DNA of 28,952 nt, taken from positions 1 through 28,952 of IMG/VR virus record IMGVR_UViG_3300023228_000005; one strand, 5' to 3'. A program made the position numbers and the translations under genes. The notes beneath the pieces are model-generated. The model made no database searches, was not told the origin of the DNA, and saw nothing but the letters and a program-made list of their open reading frames with translations. Positions within the stretch are counted from its first letter, which is position 1; every line of letters starts with the position of its first letter. Shown here piece by piece: positions 12,017-20,195 of this stretch. This DNA comes from a virus.

Positions 12017-12037
12017 TTGGCAGGATTTGCCAAGGAG
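12017..12037 (+). promoter_or_regulatory. Hairpin with GGATT loop abutting the ribosome site, copy 3
   Basis: Stem TTGGCA (12017-12022), loop GGATT (12023-12027), stem TGCCAA (12028-12033), with AAGGAG at 12032-12037. The flank CCCGT precedes it. Stem bases differ from the copies at 1539 and 2789 but pairing is kept. Confidence 0.7.
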
Positions 12038-12042
12038 ATAGA

Positions 12043-12651
12043 ATGACACTCAAAGCCCTTCAGCCCCTTCCCGAGAAGACCGAGAAAAAGGAACCCGCTG
12101 CTTCTGAAGCTACAGCGCTTCCCCCGATTACCCAAGATACTTTGCTTTCCCTGATTGCTTCTATGCAGCAGCAGTTGCTGGCTTCACAACAAGCTATCGC
12201 GGAAATGCAGAAGAATCAGAACGAAGCCAACCACGCTTTGGCTGACGCAATCATCGAGACAACCAAGCCTCGCGAGCGCCTGAAGACTAAGAAAGAAATC
12301 GCTCAGGAAAAGAACGACGAGCTGTTCCAGAAGAACGAAAAAGAACTTGATCTTCGCAAGAAAGCAAACGTAGAGTACACGCAGAGTCTATGCGATCATA
12401 TTGCTGGGTGTAGCGAATTGTCAGAACAAAGGGATATTGCAGGACGAACATCCATTGGTTGGCACCGCAACGATATCGGAGTAGATATCGGGATTTGCTC
12501 TGTTTGCCAGAGAATATTTAGACCCGAAGATCCTGATTACGCACAGTGGCGCAAGAAGCCCAGCTTTAATAAGCTGTCGCAAGCTGGTCACAGAAACGTA
12601 ATGAATCCGGTGGAAGCAAGAGAACAATCTTATCTGCACGATATCGAGTAG
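12043..12651 (+). CDS. Zinc-finger protein with long helical N-terminus, paralogue of the 1567 gene
   Basis: 202 residues. Residues 1-30 are a proline-rich linker; 31-110 are helical and Gln-rich (QDTLLSLIASMQQQLLASQQ), suited to a coiled coil; 117-180 are the zinc domain shared with the 1567 protein: C117, H119, H141, C152 and C155, then RIFRPEDPDYAQWRKKPSFN. The N-termini of the two paralogues are unrelated in sequence though both are helical, so the domain was duplicated with a new oligomerisation arm. Both genes have the same leader type: ATTAAAT palindrome, GGATT hairpin, AGGAG. An RNA-binding or assembly role is possible; neither is proved. Confidence 0.8.
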   Translation: MTLKALQPLPEKTEKKEPAASEATALPPITQDTLLSLIASMQQQLLASQQAIAEMQKNQNEANHALADAIIETTKPRERLKTKKEIAQEKNDELFQKNEKELDLRKKANVEYTQSLCDHIAGCSELSEQRDIAGRTSIGWHRNDIGVDIGICSVCQRIFRPEDPDYAQWRKKPSFNKLSQAGHRNVMNPVEAREQSYLHDIE

Positions 12652-12655
12652 CCAC

Positions 12656-13057
12656 ATGAAGAAATCCATAACCTTCGAAAGCTGGATAACCAGTTTCATT
12701 GAAAAGTTATCTGATTACTTTAACCTAGCTGGATGGAACATTTTGGTGGAGTTTCATAAAGACATAAAGGGCGATTCTTACGCAGAAACTTCGATTGACT
12801 CTACCTACCTAACAGCTACCATACATTTTTACAAGCAGGCCAAAGAAGATTTTAGTAAAAAGGATATTCAATGGCTTGTTACTAGCGTAGTTCACGAAAT
12901 GACCCACATATTCCTAGATCCTTTCCATGAATATGTTGTGCCTTTTTTGTCGCCATCTACCTCTGATTTATTTATGAACTTGTTGGAGACCCAGACACAG
13001 AAAATAACCATGGTTTTCATGAAGAACCTTCCTGAAGACATAATCCCTCCGAGGTAA
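12656..13057 (+). CDS. HExxH metalloprotein (putative zinc peptidase), 133 aa
   Basis: The zinc motif is HEMTH in SVVHEMTHIFLDPFHEY, about residues 79-95, with a further H and E just after it as possible third ligands. The preceding part follows a strand-rich layout (YFNLAGWNILVEF, then STYLTATIHFYKQA) known from small phage and prophage HExxH proteins, in which a short beta sheet supports the metal helix. It could cut a host or virion protein or be structural. ATG 12656 lies four bases after the previous stop; the ribosome site is weak, so coupled translation with 12043 is likely. Confidence 0.7.
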   Translation: MKKSITFESWITSFIEKLSDYFNLAGWNILVEFHKDIKGDSYAETSIDSTYLTATIHFYKQAKEDFSKKDIQWLVTSVVHEMTHIFLDPFHEYVVPFLSPSTSDLFMNLLETQTQKITMVFMKNLPEDIIPPR

Positions 13058-13058
13058 A

Positions 13059-13769
13059 ATGGCTTCCACAATTCAATTACAGAGAACGATCAATCGAAGC
13101 CAGCAGATGATTCGTCTGTCCCCGTTGATCTTCGCCTCTAATACGGCCAATGATCCTGCTTTCTCGAATGCGGATTGGGTCAAACAATTCATGTTGGCTC
13201 CTCCGTTTGCTTGGAGGTGGAACAGAGCTTCCGGTGACTCCCCTGCCAACCCTACTTTCACCACAGAAATTGGAACTTCTGACTATAAAGTATCGATTCC
13301 AGATTTTGGGTGGCTGGAAAAAGGAACGGGATATGACCCTGAAGGGTACCGTTCTTTTGAGCTGAAAGTAGAACTTATCAAGGCAGAAGATACCAACCCT
13401 AACGAACCCACAACGATAGCTGCACAATATGATGACGGAGCTGGCAACATAACCTTTCGCTTGTTTCCCGCCCCGGATAAAGTCTACAACATTGTAATTG
13501 AGTACCAAAAATCTGCGTCACTGTTCACTGCTCCTACACAAACTTGGGCTCCAGTTCCAGACTATCTGAGTTTTATTTACAATGAGGGATTTGACGCTAA
13601 GTCGTATGAGTATGCCAATGACCCACGTTTTAGCGCAGCTATGCAACTGTTTATGCAGGACTTGTCCGCCAACGCAGAAGGTTTATCGGAATCCCAGAAA
13701 AATATTTGGTTAGAAGCTAAACTAAACACTATTAGGCAAACACAGGCAGTACAAGCAGGGAGGGCATAG
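13059..13769 (+). CDS. Head-tail adaptor / tail-tube-like structural protein A
   Basis: 236 residues. ATG lies just after GAGGT, one base past the previous stop. The core FAWRWNRASG, then a TEIGTSDYKVSIPDFGWLEK block and a C-terminal helical region (FSAAMQLFMQDLSANAEGL) resemble the protein at 14308, which has the same WKWNR...QDY...IDIGWLEN order. Paired adaptor-like proteins in this position connect portal and tail nozzle in podovirus-like phages. The assignment relies on order and on this internal similarity, not on a recognised family hit. Confidence 0.6.
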   Translation: MASTIQLQRTINRSQQMIRLSPLIFASNTANDPAFSNADWVKQFMLAPPFAWRWNRASGDSPANPTFTTEIGTSDYKVSIPDFGWLEKGTGYDPEGYRSFELKVELIKAEDTNPNEPTTIAAQYDDGAGNITFRLFPAPDKVYNIVIEYQKSASLFTAPTQTWAPVPDYLSFIYNEGFDAKSYEYANDPRFSAAMQLFMQDLSANAEGLSESQKNIWLEAKLNTIRQTQAVQAGRA

Positions 13770-14284
13770 TGGGAACAACTACTACAGGGTGGCACAGACT
13801 ATCTAATGTTACAGCTCTTATGCCTGGAAGTATCAATTTGCAGGCGGTCCCGCTGGCTTATATTTATGTAACGGAGACTTCTTCAGGGGCTCAGGCTAAT
13901 ATTTACTCCGACCCCCAATTAAGTATCCCTATTTCGGGATCCTTAGTTGTAGCAGATAACACGGGATCCTACGGTTATTATCTTCCGTTAAACTACTGTG
14001 TAACCGAATCTATATCATATCCAAATGGTGGAACAACTGTTTTGGATAACATTTCCCAAAATGGACCAGTTGTAGGATCTTTCACTACCACCGCCAATGC
14101 ATCCGATTCGGTGAGTCTTGTCGGAGTTATCTCTTCTAGTCATGTTTTTCTTCAACCCACAAATCTGGCTGCATCCACCATGTTTTCCTCCACATATGTA
14201 TCCTCAAAATCCACGGGGAGTATAACTATTACTCACCCCACCACGGCTGGGGCTACTTTTGATATTATAGCAACCACCTACTAG
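13769..14284 (+). CDS. Beta-rich structural protein, 171 aa
   Basis: GTG start at 13769 overlaps the previous stop (TAGTG) and follows GGAGGG. The protein is built of short strands rich in Ser, Thr and Val (PLAYIYVTETSSGAQANIYS, then GSYGYYLPLNYCVTESISYP, then SSKSTGSITITHPTTAGATF) with a YIYVTE...DP.L..P.SG pattern common in phage virion proteins that carry a small collagen- or carboxypeptidase-like beta domain. A role on the tail or as a decoration protein is likely. Its stop shares a base with a dispersed palindrome. Confidence 0.6.
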   Translation: MGTTTTGWHRLSNVTALMPGSINLQAVPLAYIYVTETSSGAQANIYSDPQLSIPISGSLVVADNTGSYGYYLPLNYCVTESISYPNGGTTVLDNISQNGPVVGSFTTTANASDSVSLVGVISSSHVFLQPTNLAASTMFSSTYVSSKSTGSITITHPTTAGATFDIIATTY

Positions 14285-14298
14285 TCCATTTTCTGGAC
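14284..14298. repeat. Dispersed palindrome, copy 7 (GTCCATTTTCTGGAC)
   Basis: Full 5-base arms. It fills nearly the whole gap between two genes; the ribosome site GGAG of the 14308 gene begins directly after it. Confidence 0.8.
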
Positions 14299-14307
14299 GG
14301 AGTTTAC

Positions 14308-15411
14308 ATGCCTGTTCTACCCGGTAATCAATCCACCACTCAAACGGTTCAACAACTCGCCAAGCAACTCAAATCCAATCCAGAATTTTACAATATTTTG
14401 GGAGGAGCCTCTGGATACTCGGAAGAGCCCCTTCTAACTGTATGTGATGAAATAATGAGCCGGGTTCTGGCCGAGGATATGCCGTGGAAATGGAATCGTC
14501 ACATTATTCCCCAGTTTCTTACCGTAAGTCTTCAACAGGATTACTGTACCACAATTAGTGATATTGGGTGGCTGGAAAACGGTTGGGTCGTAGATATCAA
14601 TAACTCTACATCCAACTCAAATGGTGCCCCGAAGCCTATTCGTAGTTTAGAAACCGTGAGGGACTTGACTTGGACCTCCGCTCAGACCGTCCCTTTTAAT
14701 GTATCCTACATCCAAAACAGTTTAGCGTCAATGGGAATCTGGCAAGCAAACACTCCGTATGGGTGTGGATACGGGGTAGCTCAGCTCCCTCGTTCTCCTA
14801 TTCAGCAATTCAGAGACCAAAACGGTAACATTCTCTATATTGACTCCACACAACTAGGGCTAAACATTGAGTCCCCTGGATACACAGGAACAACCATTCC
14901 TCTCCCAGTAAACTCTCCCTACGGGACTTCTGGTTCTGCGGAACCCTACGCTCCAGCAAACGCCACCCCGGGCGATTTAGTACAGGATGGAACTGTCGTT
15001 TGGACCGTGGCCGACCCAGACGCCTATGCTCTTCGTCTAAGCCCTCTTCCCGCCCTAAACGGACTGTGCTGGTGGGTGGTGGTTCAGTACCAATCCTGCC
15101 CACCGAAAATAGAAAGCCTCCGTTCCCTTCTTTCCCCAATACCCGATTATATGATGTATCTTTTCCGGGCTGGGGTTCGGGCCGCTCTTAAAAGGGAGAA
15201 CAGTCACCCAGACGCTGAAAGAATTTATGCGGAGTGGGAAGAAACACTCGTAAAAGCACTCAAGGCGGGGGATAGGCAAGCCGAGGATTTCTGCCTGTAC
15301 CCGACCTCTAGCATAATGGGAGGAACCCAGCAACCTTTTGGCTGGAGCGGAATCGGAGCTGCTAACCCCTACGGACCTGCTCTTTTGTTCCCAGGATATG
15401 GTGGAAACTAG
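14308..15411 (+). CDS. Head-tail adaptor / tail-tube-like structural protein B
   Basis: 367 residues. It shares WKWNR, the QDYCTTISDIGWLENG block and a C-terminal helical section with the 13059 protein. In the middle it carries an inserted module (residues about 150-240) ending P.DLVQDGTVVWTVADP, the same kind of module that is repeated in the 15811 protein. Near the C-terminus PIPDYMMYLFRAGVRAAL parallels PVPDYLSFIYNEGFDAKS of the 13059 protein, so the two share a fold. GGAG lies directly before ATG 14308, just after a dispersed palindrome. Confidence 0.6.
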   Translation: MPVLPGNQSTTQTVQQLAKQLKSNPEFYNILGGASGYSEEPLLTVCDEIMSRVLAEDMPWKWNRHIIPQFLTVSLQQDYCTTISDIGWLENGWVVDINNSTSNSNGAPKPIRSLETVRDLTWTSAQTVPFNVSYIQNSLASMGIWQANTPYGCGYGVAQLPRSPIQQFRDQNGNILYIDSTQLGLNIESPGYTGTTIPLPVNSPYGTSGSAEPYAPANATPGDLVQDGTVVWTVADPDAYALRLSPLPALNGLCWWVVVQYQSCPPKIESLRSLLSPIPDYMMYLFRAGVRAALKRENSHPDAERIYAEWEETLVKALKAGDRQAEDFCLYPTSSIMGGTQQPFGWSGIGAANPYGPALLFPGYGGN

Positions 15412-15421
15412 CCACAGTAGT

Positions 15422-15436
15422 ATCCAGAAAATGGAT
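15422..15436. repeat. Dispersed palindrome, copy 8 (ATCCAGAAAATGGAT)
   Basis: Core TCCA-N5-TGGA with perfectly matched outer A-T. It contains an in-frame ATG (15431) of the cupin gene. Confidence 0.75.
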
Positions 15437-15439
15437 AAA

Positions 15440-15811
15440 ATGAAACCTTTCTACGGAAATATCGAAGACAAGACCCGAGACAATTCCAACTTTAGAAAAG
15501 TATTATTTACTGGGAAGTTGCAGTTGGTGCTTATGTCTTTAAAACCCGGGGAAGAAATTGGCGAAGAAACTCACAAAGCCGACCAGTTTTTCCGAGTAGA
15601 GCAGGGTACTGCAATATTCGTCATCAACGAGGACGATGTGTTTATTGCGAAAGACGGAGATGCTGTCGTGGTTCCAGGAGGATCTCTCCACAACGTTATC
15701 AACAAATCCAAAACCTCTACCTTGAAATTATATACCATATACGCCCCACCAGAACATCCTGATAAAGAAACTAAGAAGACTAAAAAAGAAGCAGAGGAAG
15801 CAGAAAAATAG
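15440..15811 (+). CDS. Cupin-fold protein
   Basis: 123 residues from ATG 15440; ATG 15431 within the palindrome is an alternative. Cupin motif 1 is GEEIGEETHKADQFFRVEQG with a metal-ligand histidine; motif 2 is GDAVVVPGGSLHNVIN with the P.G...H...N order. The ending LKLYTIYAPPEHPDKE is typical of small bacterial cupins related to mannose-6-phosphate isomerase. The C-terminus is a lysine/glutamate-rich tail. A stand-alone cupin in a tail-gene cluster is unusual; it may be an acquired host gene that acts on a sugar or virion glycan, or be structural. Its stop overlaps the next GTG start. Confidence 0.8.
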   Translation: MKPFYGNIEDKTRDNSNFRKVLFTGKLQLVLMSLKPGEEIGEETHKADQFFRVEQGTAIFVINEDDVFIAKDGDAVVVPGGSLHNVINKSKTSTLKLYTIYAPPEHPDKETKKTKKEAEEAEK

Positions 15812-18800
15812 TGGCAAATCAGTTCCAACTTAACGGTGGGTCTCCTGCCAAACAAACCAGATACACCGGCTTGTGGAACGCGTCGTGGACCTCGGGTTTG
15901 TACACCAATCGTAGTCCTCTCCGCGAAGGTCCAGTAACCCGCCAAGAAGCTCGGTATATTGGAGCGAGAAATGACTGTTTCTGGGATGGGTCGAACATCG
16001 AGATCAGCCAAAAGCTGACACCTATCCGTCGTCCGGGAAATTCTCAATATAATACCTCCACTTTTTCAGCCATTGACGCCTTTTACGAGTTTCGCCTATT
16101 TAATACAAACACTGAAACCATCAAAGTAATGGCGGACACAGCGTCCACGCTTTATGATGCCACTGGCCCCAGCAGCAAAATTGCAGTATGGTCTAAATCT
16201 GCGGGAGCGGGGCAGACATACATGCAGTACGTCGCCAATAACCTGTATTTTGGAAATGGCGTTGATCTAAAGAAATGGATTCAAAATCCAGTAGGGTGGC
16301 TGGCTTCTAATAAATATACCGTAGACGGAATGGAAACATTCATTATCGACCCGAACGGTAATCTTCAGCAACTTACCCAATGCGTGATCCCTGTTACTTA
16401 TATCCAGATATCATCAAATGTTCTTACCGTTACGTTTGACCGTACTGTTACGAACTATCTAACATCTGGACTGAACATCAATTTTCAAAATCTTGTTCAT
16501 GCCACATTTCTCAATGATTATGACCCCAAAAACCAACTAATTACGATAAGCACTGTTTCAGGAAATCAGGTTACGGCTTCATTCGTATATAATAATTACG
16601 CAAACACCGCAGACACCGGAACTTGCTATGTCGTTGAGGGAGGGACTCCTTATTCTGGTTCTACCCAACCAACATGGAATACCTCTGTCATGGGTACCAC
16701 GACGGATAATGTATGTCTGTGGACCAATCGAGGTTCGCCTCTTGAGAATTTTGGGATCGTAGGGCCTACCCAAGAAGCTCTAACAGTAAAAGTAAACACA
16801 AACTCACAATCCTGGGCGGACACTACTTACTATTCTACTCTTGATGCGATTATAGACGACAATGGAAATCTCCAGAAGGTCACAACTGGTGGAAAAAGTG
16901 GGTACTATGGATCTGGAAACCACCCCACATGGGCAACAACCCTGGGGGCTACTACCCCAGATGGAACTGTTGTGTGGACCGTCTCTAAGGTAGGATTATG
17001 GAACCCATCTACCCCAAATACGACCACATGGCAGCCTAACACGTCCTATACGAATGGGGCCCTTATTACAGCAACCCCGACAGGGGGAGTTCCTTGCGTA
17101 TTTCAGCTTGAGGATTTCGCTGCGGCCCAAATTTCTGGAAACGTCACTGCTTATCTGTGGTCATGTGCCAACAACACAGGAGCTTTCGCTCAAACATACC
17201 CTTTGTCCACCGGAAGTGCCACGGCCTCAGCTACTGGAAACAGTCTTATATTCAACTATCCAGACGGGTCCGGTTCGGACCAAACAGCAGGTCCCTTGCA
17301 GTGGGCTACTCTTAATTCTTCTGGGACCATAACAGGGAGAACGACTCCATTTCCGTCATACCGGAATAATTATGATATGGTGGTTATGGCTAACTTAGAA
17401 ATACCAGAAGCTGGGGACTATACAATATCCATAACCCATAAAGATGGAATGATATGGGGAATTGGTAATGCGGCTACTTACGTAAGTGGTCCGACAAATG
17501 ACCCGTACAAAAACACAGTTACAGCGGTGATGGGTTACAAAGTAATCGGTGGCAACAACAACACTATTAACGGTGATGCCCAAACAGAAGACTTCGTGGT
17601 CAACTGCCCCGATGCCGGTACGTATCCTATTGAAATCGATTACGCTTACTGGTATCACAGTTCCCAACGTCTTGTAGTTAAAGTAAACGGAATAAACCCA
17701 GTTCCAGGAACGATATCAACGACTAGGACAAGTGGGCCGTCTGCCCCAACATGGCCAGATTTTAGCACAGCTTACACTCCGGGATACGCTCTTGCGACGG
17801 AAACCTCTGGGCAGTTAGTATGGGCCAACATCGGCAACGTTTCCGATTTTTCTTGGACCACAAAAACATACTACATCACAAACAGCTCGTCAGGAATTAT
17901 TGACAGCAGCGGGTATTCTGAACTCCCCTTCGAGTCGGGAACAACGAGCAACAATGCTCCCACATTTACAAAAACTTTGAACGGGATTACTTCTGATAAT
18001 CCTAATTTAATTTGGATAAATAAGGGGAAAGCGTCCACAACCGCAGCGGGAAACTTGAAAACTTCGGCGGGAGGGTGGCAATACTGTATTGCGTTGGTTA
18101 ACACTCTCACTGATACGGTTTCTAATGCCGGTCCAGTTACCACCATTACTGGAAGTTTTGTGGGGGCCTCTAGTGTATCCATATCGGGGGGTCTCCAAAC
18201 CTCGTCTGCTATAGATCCCCAAGCAGATTACGTCGCTATATTCAGAACCAAAGACGGAGGAGGAACATACTATCTAATTCCGTCAACTTACAACCAAAAT
18301 ACCGTCTATACTCTTCCCCTCTCAGAATATTTAGCAAACGGCTATACAGATACCACCGTAGATGCCGACCTCAACTTTCTCATCTCTCCAGCTTTAAGTG
18401 AAGAAAACACTCCTCCAGGGGACGTAGGAACGGGTTCGCAGGGGATGATTAATTTTACATACCACCTAAGCCGATTGTTCGGAAGTGTCGGAAATGTGGT
18501 ATACTGGAGTTCTGGCCCCGATGCTCCTGTGGGAAACGGAAACGAAGGGTGGCCACCTGATAACTCCTTTACGTTTCCTTCTCTCGTTAAGAGAATCGTT
18601 CCTACCAGCATTGGAGCTTTGGTATTTACTGTTTCGGATGTTTACTTAATCGCAGGAAAAGCAACGTCCGCCAGCCCTTTGTTTCCAATTCCTTATGTTC
18701 TTGGATTAGGACTTCTTTCCTATAACGCCTTGTCCTTAAACGGAACTCTCATATATCTCTTGTCTGCGGATAATCAGTTTGTCGAACTGAATCCGCATTC

Positions 18801-19470
18801 CGGGGTAACCCAGCTAGGAAACCCAATCGGGGATAAACTTCAAGCATGGGATCCTTCTACTGCCTATGTAACTTGGCATGTAAGTGGATCTAGGGACCAA
18901 GCTATATATGTATCTGATGGCTCGACGGGGTGGTACAGACTCATGACCACTCCAAGTCCAGAAACTGGACAAACTTGGTCTCCCTTTGCAACTATTCAAG
19001 GTGGGTGCAAGGCTGTACAGTCCATAGAAGTATCTCCCGGGGTTACAAAACTTCTTCTGGGACCTACTTCTTCTGGTCCGATCCTCCAAAGAGACTATTC
19101 GGTTTACACAGATAATGGAACTGCCTACACTGCTTTTGGAACAATAGGAAGCATCGTATTGGCTCATCCCGGTCAATTAGCCGAGTTAGTTTTTGTCACG
19201 CTCGACAGCACAGCGGTAGGCTCTCACCCGACAGTAGGGGTTTTGGTAGAGGAAATCTCTGGTACCTTCGAGACCATTTCTAACCCCAATCCAGATCCTA
19301 CGCAGCTTCCAGCAAGCTCTACTATCTACGGAGATAGGTTCTACTTCTCCGAAACCCAGCAACCAGCCATATGCCGACATCTTCAGATTAAATTTTCTTG
19401 GCCCGCCGAGAACTACGCCAACGAACTTTTAACCATGACGCTATATGGTGGATATGCGGAGGAGTTGTAA
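15811..19470 (+). CDS. Large tail structural protein (tail nozzle / tubular B-like) with repeated modules
   Basis: 1219 residues, GTG start overlapping the cupin stop. The N-terminus (LNGGSPAKQTRYTGLWNASW, then TNRSPLREGP and RQEARYIGARNDCFWDGSN) and the C-terminal part (residues about 855-960: HLSRLFGSVGNVVYWSSG, then FTVSDVYLIAGKA, VFTVSD strand) match the layout of tail-tube-like nozzle proteins of podovirus-like phages. Residues 265-400 and 640-750 hold several copies of a short P.W....G..T.D...W.N.G module. Residues about 510-625 look like a PA14-type beta domain (AGDYTISITHKDGMIWGIG, CPDAGTYPIEIDYAYWY). Such modules may bind surface sugars. The next gene overlaps its stop. Confidence 0.7.
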   Translation: MANQFQLNGGSPAKQTRYTGLWNASWTSGLYTNRSPLREGPVTRQEARYIGARNDCFWDGSNIEISQKLTPIRRPGNSQYNTSTFSAIDAFYEFRLFNTNTETIKVMADTASTLYDATGPSSKIAVWSKSAGAGQTYMQYVANNLYFGNGVDLKKWIQNPVGWLASNKYTVDGMETFIIDPNGNLQQLTQCVIPVTYIQISSNVLTVTFDRTVTNYLTSGLNINFQNLVHATFLNDYDPKNQLITISTVSGNQVTASFVYNNYANTADTGTCYVVEGGTPYSGSTQPTWNTSVMGTTTDNVCLWTNRGSPLENFGIVGPTQEALTVKVNTNSQSWADTTYYSTLDAIIDDNGNLQKVTTGGKSGYYGSGNHPTWATTLGATTPDGTVVWTVSKVGLWNPSTPNTTTWQPNTSYTNGALITATPTGGVPCVFQLEDFAAAQISGNVTAYLWSCANNTGAFAQTYPLSTGSATASATGNSLIFNYPDGSGSDQTAGPLQWATLNSSGTITGRTTPFPSYRNNYDMVVMANLEIPEAGDYTISITHKDGMIWGIGNAATYVSGPTNDPYKNTVTAVMGYKVIGGNNNTINGDAQTEDFVVNCPDAGTYPIEIDYAYWYHSSQRLVVKVNGINPVPGTISTTRTSGPSAPTWPDFSTAYTPGYALATETSGQLVWANIGNVSDFSWTTKTYYITNSSSGIIDSSGYSELPFESGTTSNNAPTFTKTLNGITSDNPNLIWINKGKASTTAAGNLKTSAGGWQYCIALVNTLTDTVSNAGPVTTITGSFVGASSVSISGGLQTSSAIDPQADYVAIFRTKDGGGTYYLIPSTYNQNTVYTLPLSEYLANGYTDTTVDADLNFLISPALSEENTPPGDVGTGSQGMINFTYHLSRLFGSVGNVVYWSSGPDAPVGNGNEGWPPDNSFTFPSLVKRIVPTSIGALVFTVSDVYLIAGKATSASPLFPIPYVLGLGLLSYNALSLNGTLIYLLSADNQFVELNPHSGVTQLGNPIGDKLQAWDPSTAYVTWHVSGSRDQAIYVSDGSTGWYRLMTTPSPETGQTWSPFATIQGGCKAVQSIEVSPGVTKLLLGPTSSGPILQRDYSVYTDNGTAYTAFGTIGSIVLAHPGQLAELVFVTLDSTAVGSHPTVGVLVEEISGTFETISNPNPDPTQLPASSTIYGDRFYFSETQQPAICRHLQIKFSWPAENYANELLTMTLYGGYAEEL
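18956..18970. repeat. Palindrome variant inside the tail gene (GTCCAGAAACTGGAC)
   Basis: Six-base perfect arms and one change from copy 4. It encodes SPETGQ in the 15811 gene, so it could be chance. Confidence 0.45.
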
Positions 19471-20195
19471 TGCCGACGTTGGCAGAGGTTACCTCAAAAT
19501 CAGTAGAGCAACTAGGTTTGAGGAGAGTTGAGACTACCCAGTCCCAGCAACAAACCACGGTATCCTCCTCTTCAAGCTCGGACACGGGGTACACTCGTTG
19601 CCCCGTTCCCCCCGTATCCATATCTCCAGACTCTCTTTCTACTTATAACCAGAACGGGAAAACCCCCCAGTCCCGATTTTTGGCCTCTCTCCCTTTGTTC
19701 TCCGAAACATCTTCTGGAAACTCAACAACTACTGTTGTTCAGGGGAGCGGAGGGAGTTCAGGAACGAGTTCTGGTTCTAGTTCGTCAACCAGTACTTCAA
19801 ACATTCTACCAACAAATACTGGGTTTACTACCCCCGCTATTAGCCAGAATGTTCCTTTTATCACGACTGTTCAGATGTCCCCGTTATTTATTTTGTACAA
19901 AGTAACTGTGAGTTCTCCAGCGAGAGTCGAATTGTATAGTACCTATTCTTTTCAAACTCTGGACCAAGGTAGGGCGGCATCAACTCCTGTTTCTATCGGA
20001 TCAGAGAATGGGATCATTGGGGACTTCAATTTGGCTTTAGCAACGGAGTCTCCGTGGATTTGCTCTCCCGCCCCCACGGGGTTTAACGGCGACGATCCAA
20101 TTTCTTCCACTATTTATGTGACTGTTACAAATCTTACGGCATCCTCCTCGCCGATTACCGTATCTCTTTTCTATCTTCCTATGGGAGAAGTGTAA
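19470..20195 (+). CDS. Tail-associated structural protein, 241 aa
   Basis: ATG 19470 overlaps the TAA of the previous gene and follows GGAGGAG. Residues 75-115 are a serine/glycine/threonine linker (GSGGSSGTSSGSSSSTSTSN). After it comes a beta domain (VQMSPLFILYKVTVSSPARV, ELYSTYSFQTLDQGR) resembling small carbohydrate- or fibre-attachment domains. The N-terminus is polar. It probably connects the tail nozzle with the fibre encoded next; that role is inference from order. The stop overlaps the next start. Confidence 0.6.
   Translation: MPTLAEVTSKSVEQLGLRRVETTQSQQQTTVSSSSSSDTGYTRCPVPPVSISPDSLSTYNQNGKTPQSRFLASLPLFSETSSGNSTTTVVQGSGGSSGTSSGSSSSTSTSNILPTNTGFTTPAISQNVPFITTVQMSPLFILYKVTVSSPARVELYSTYSFQTLDQGRAASTPVSIGSENGIIGDFNLALATESPWICSPAPTGFNGDDPISSTIYVTVTNLTASSSPITVSLFYLPMGEV

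Noticed and set aside
14050-14064. CCCAAAATGGACC as a further copy of the palindrome
   Set aside because: The left arm is not complementary and the site is within coding sequence.
18482-18506. TGTGGTATACTGG resembles the extended -10 boxes at 4259 and 6863
   Set aside because: It is inside the large tail gene, has no -35 and encodes conserved-looking VVYWSS.
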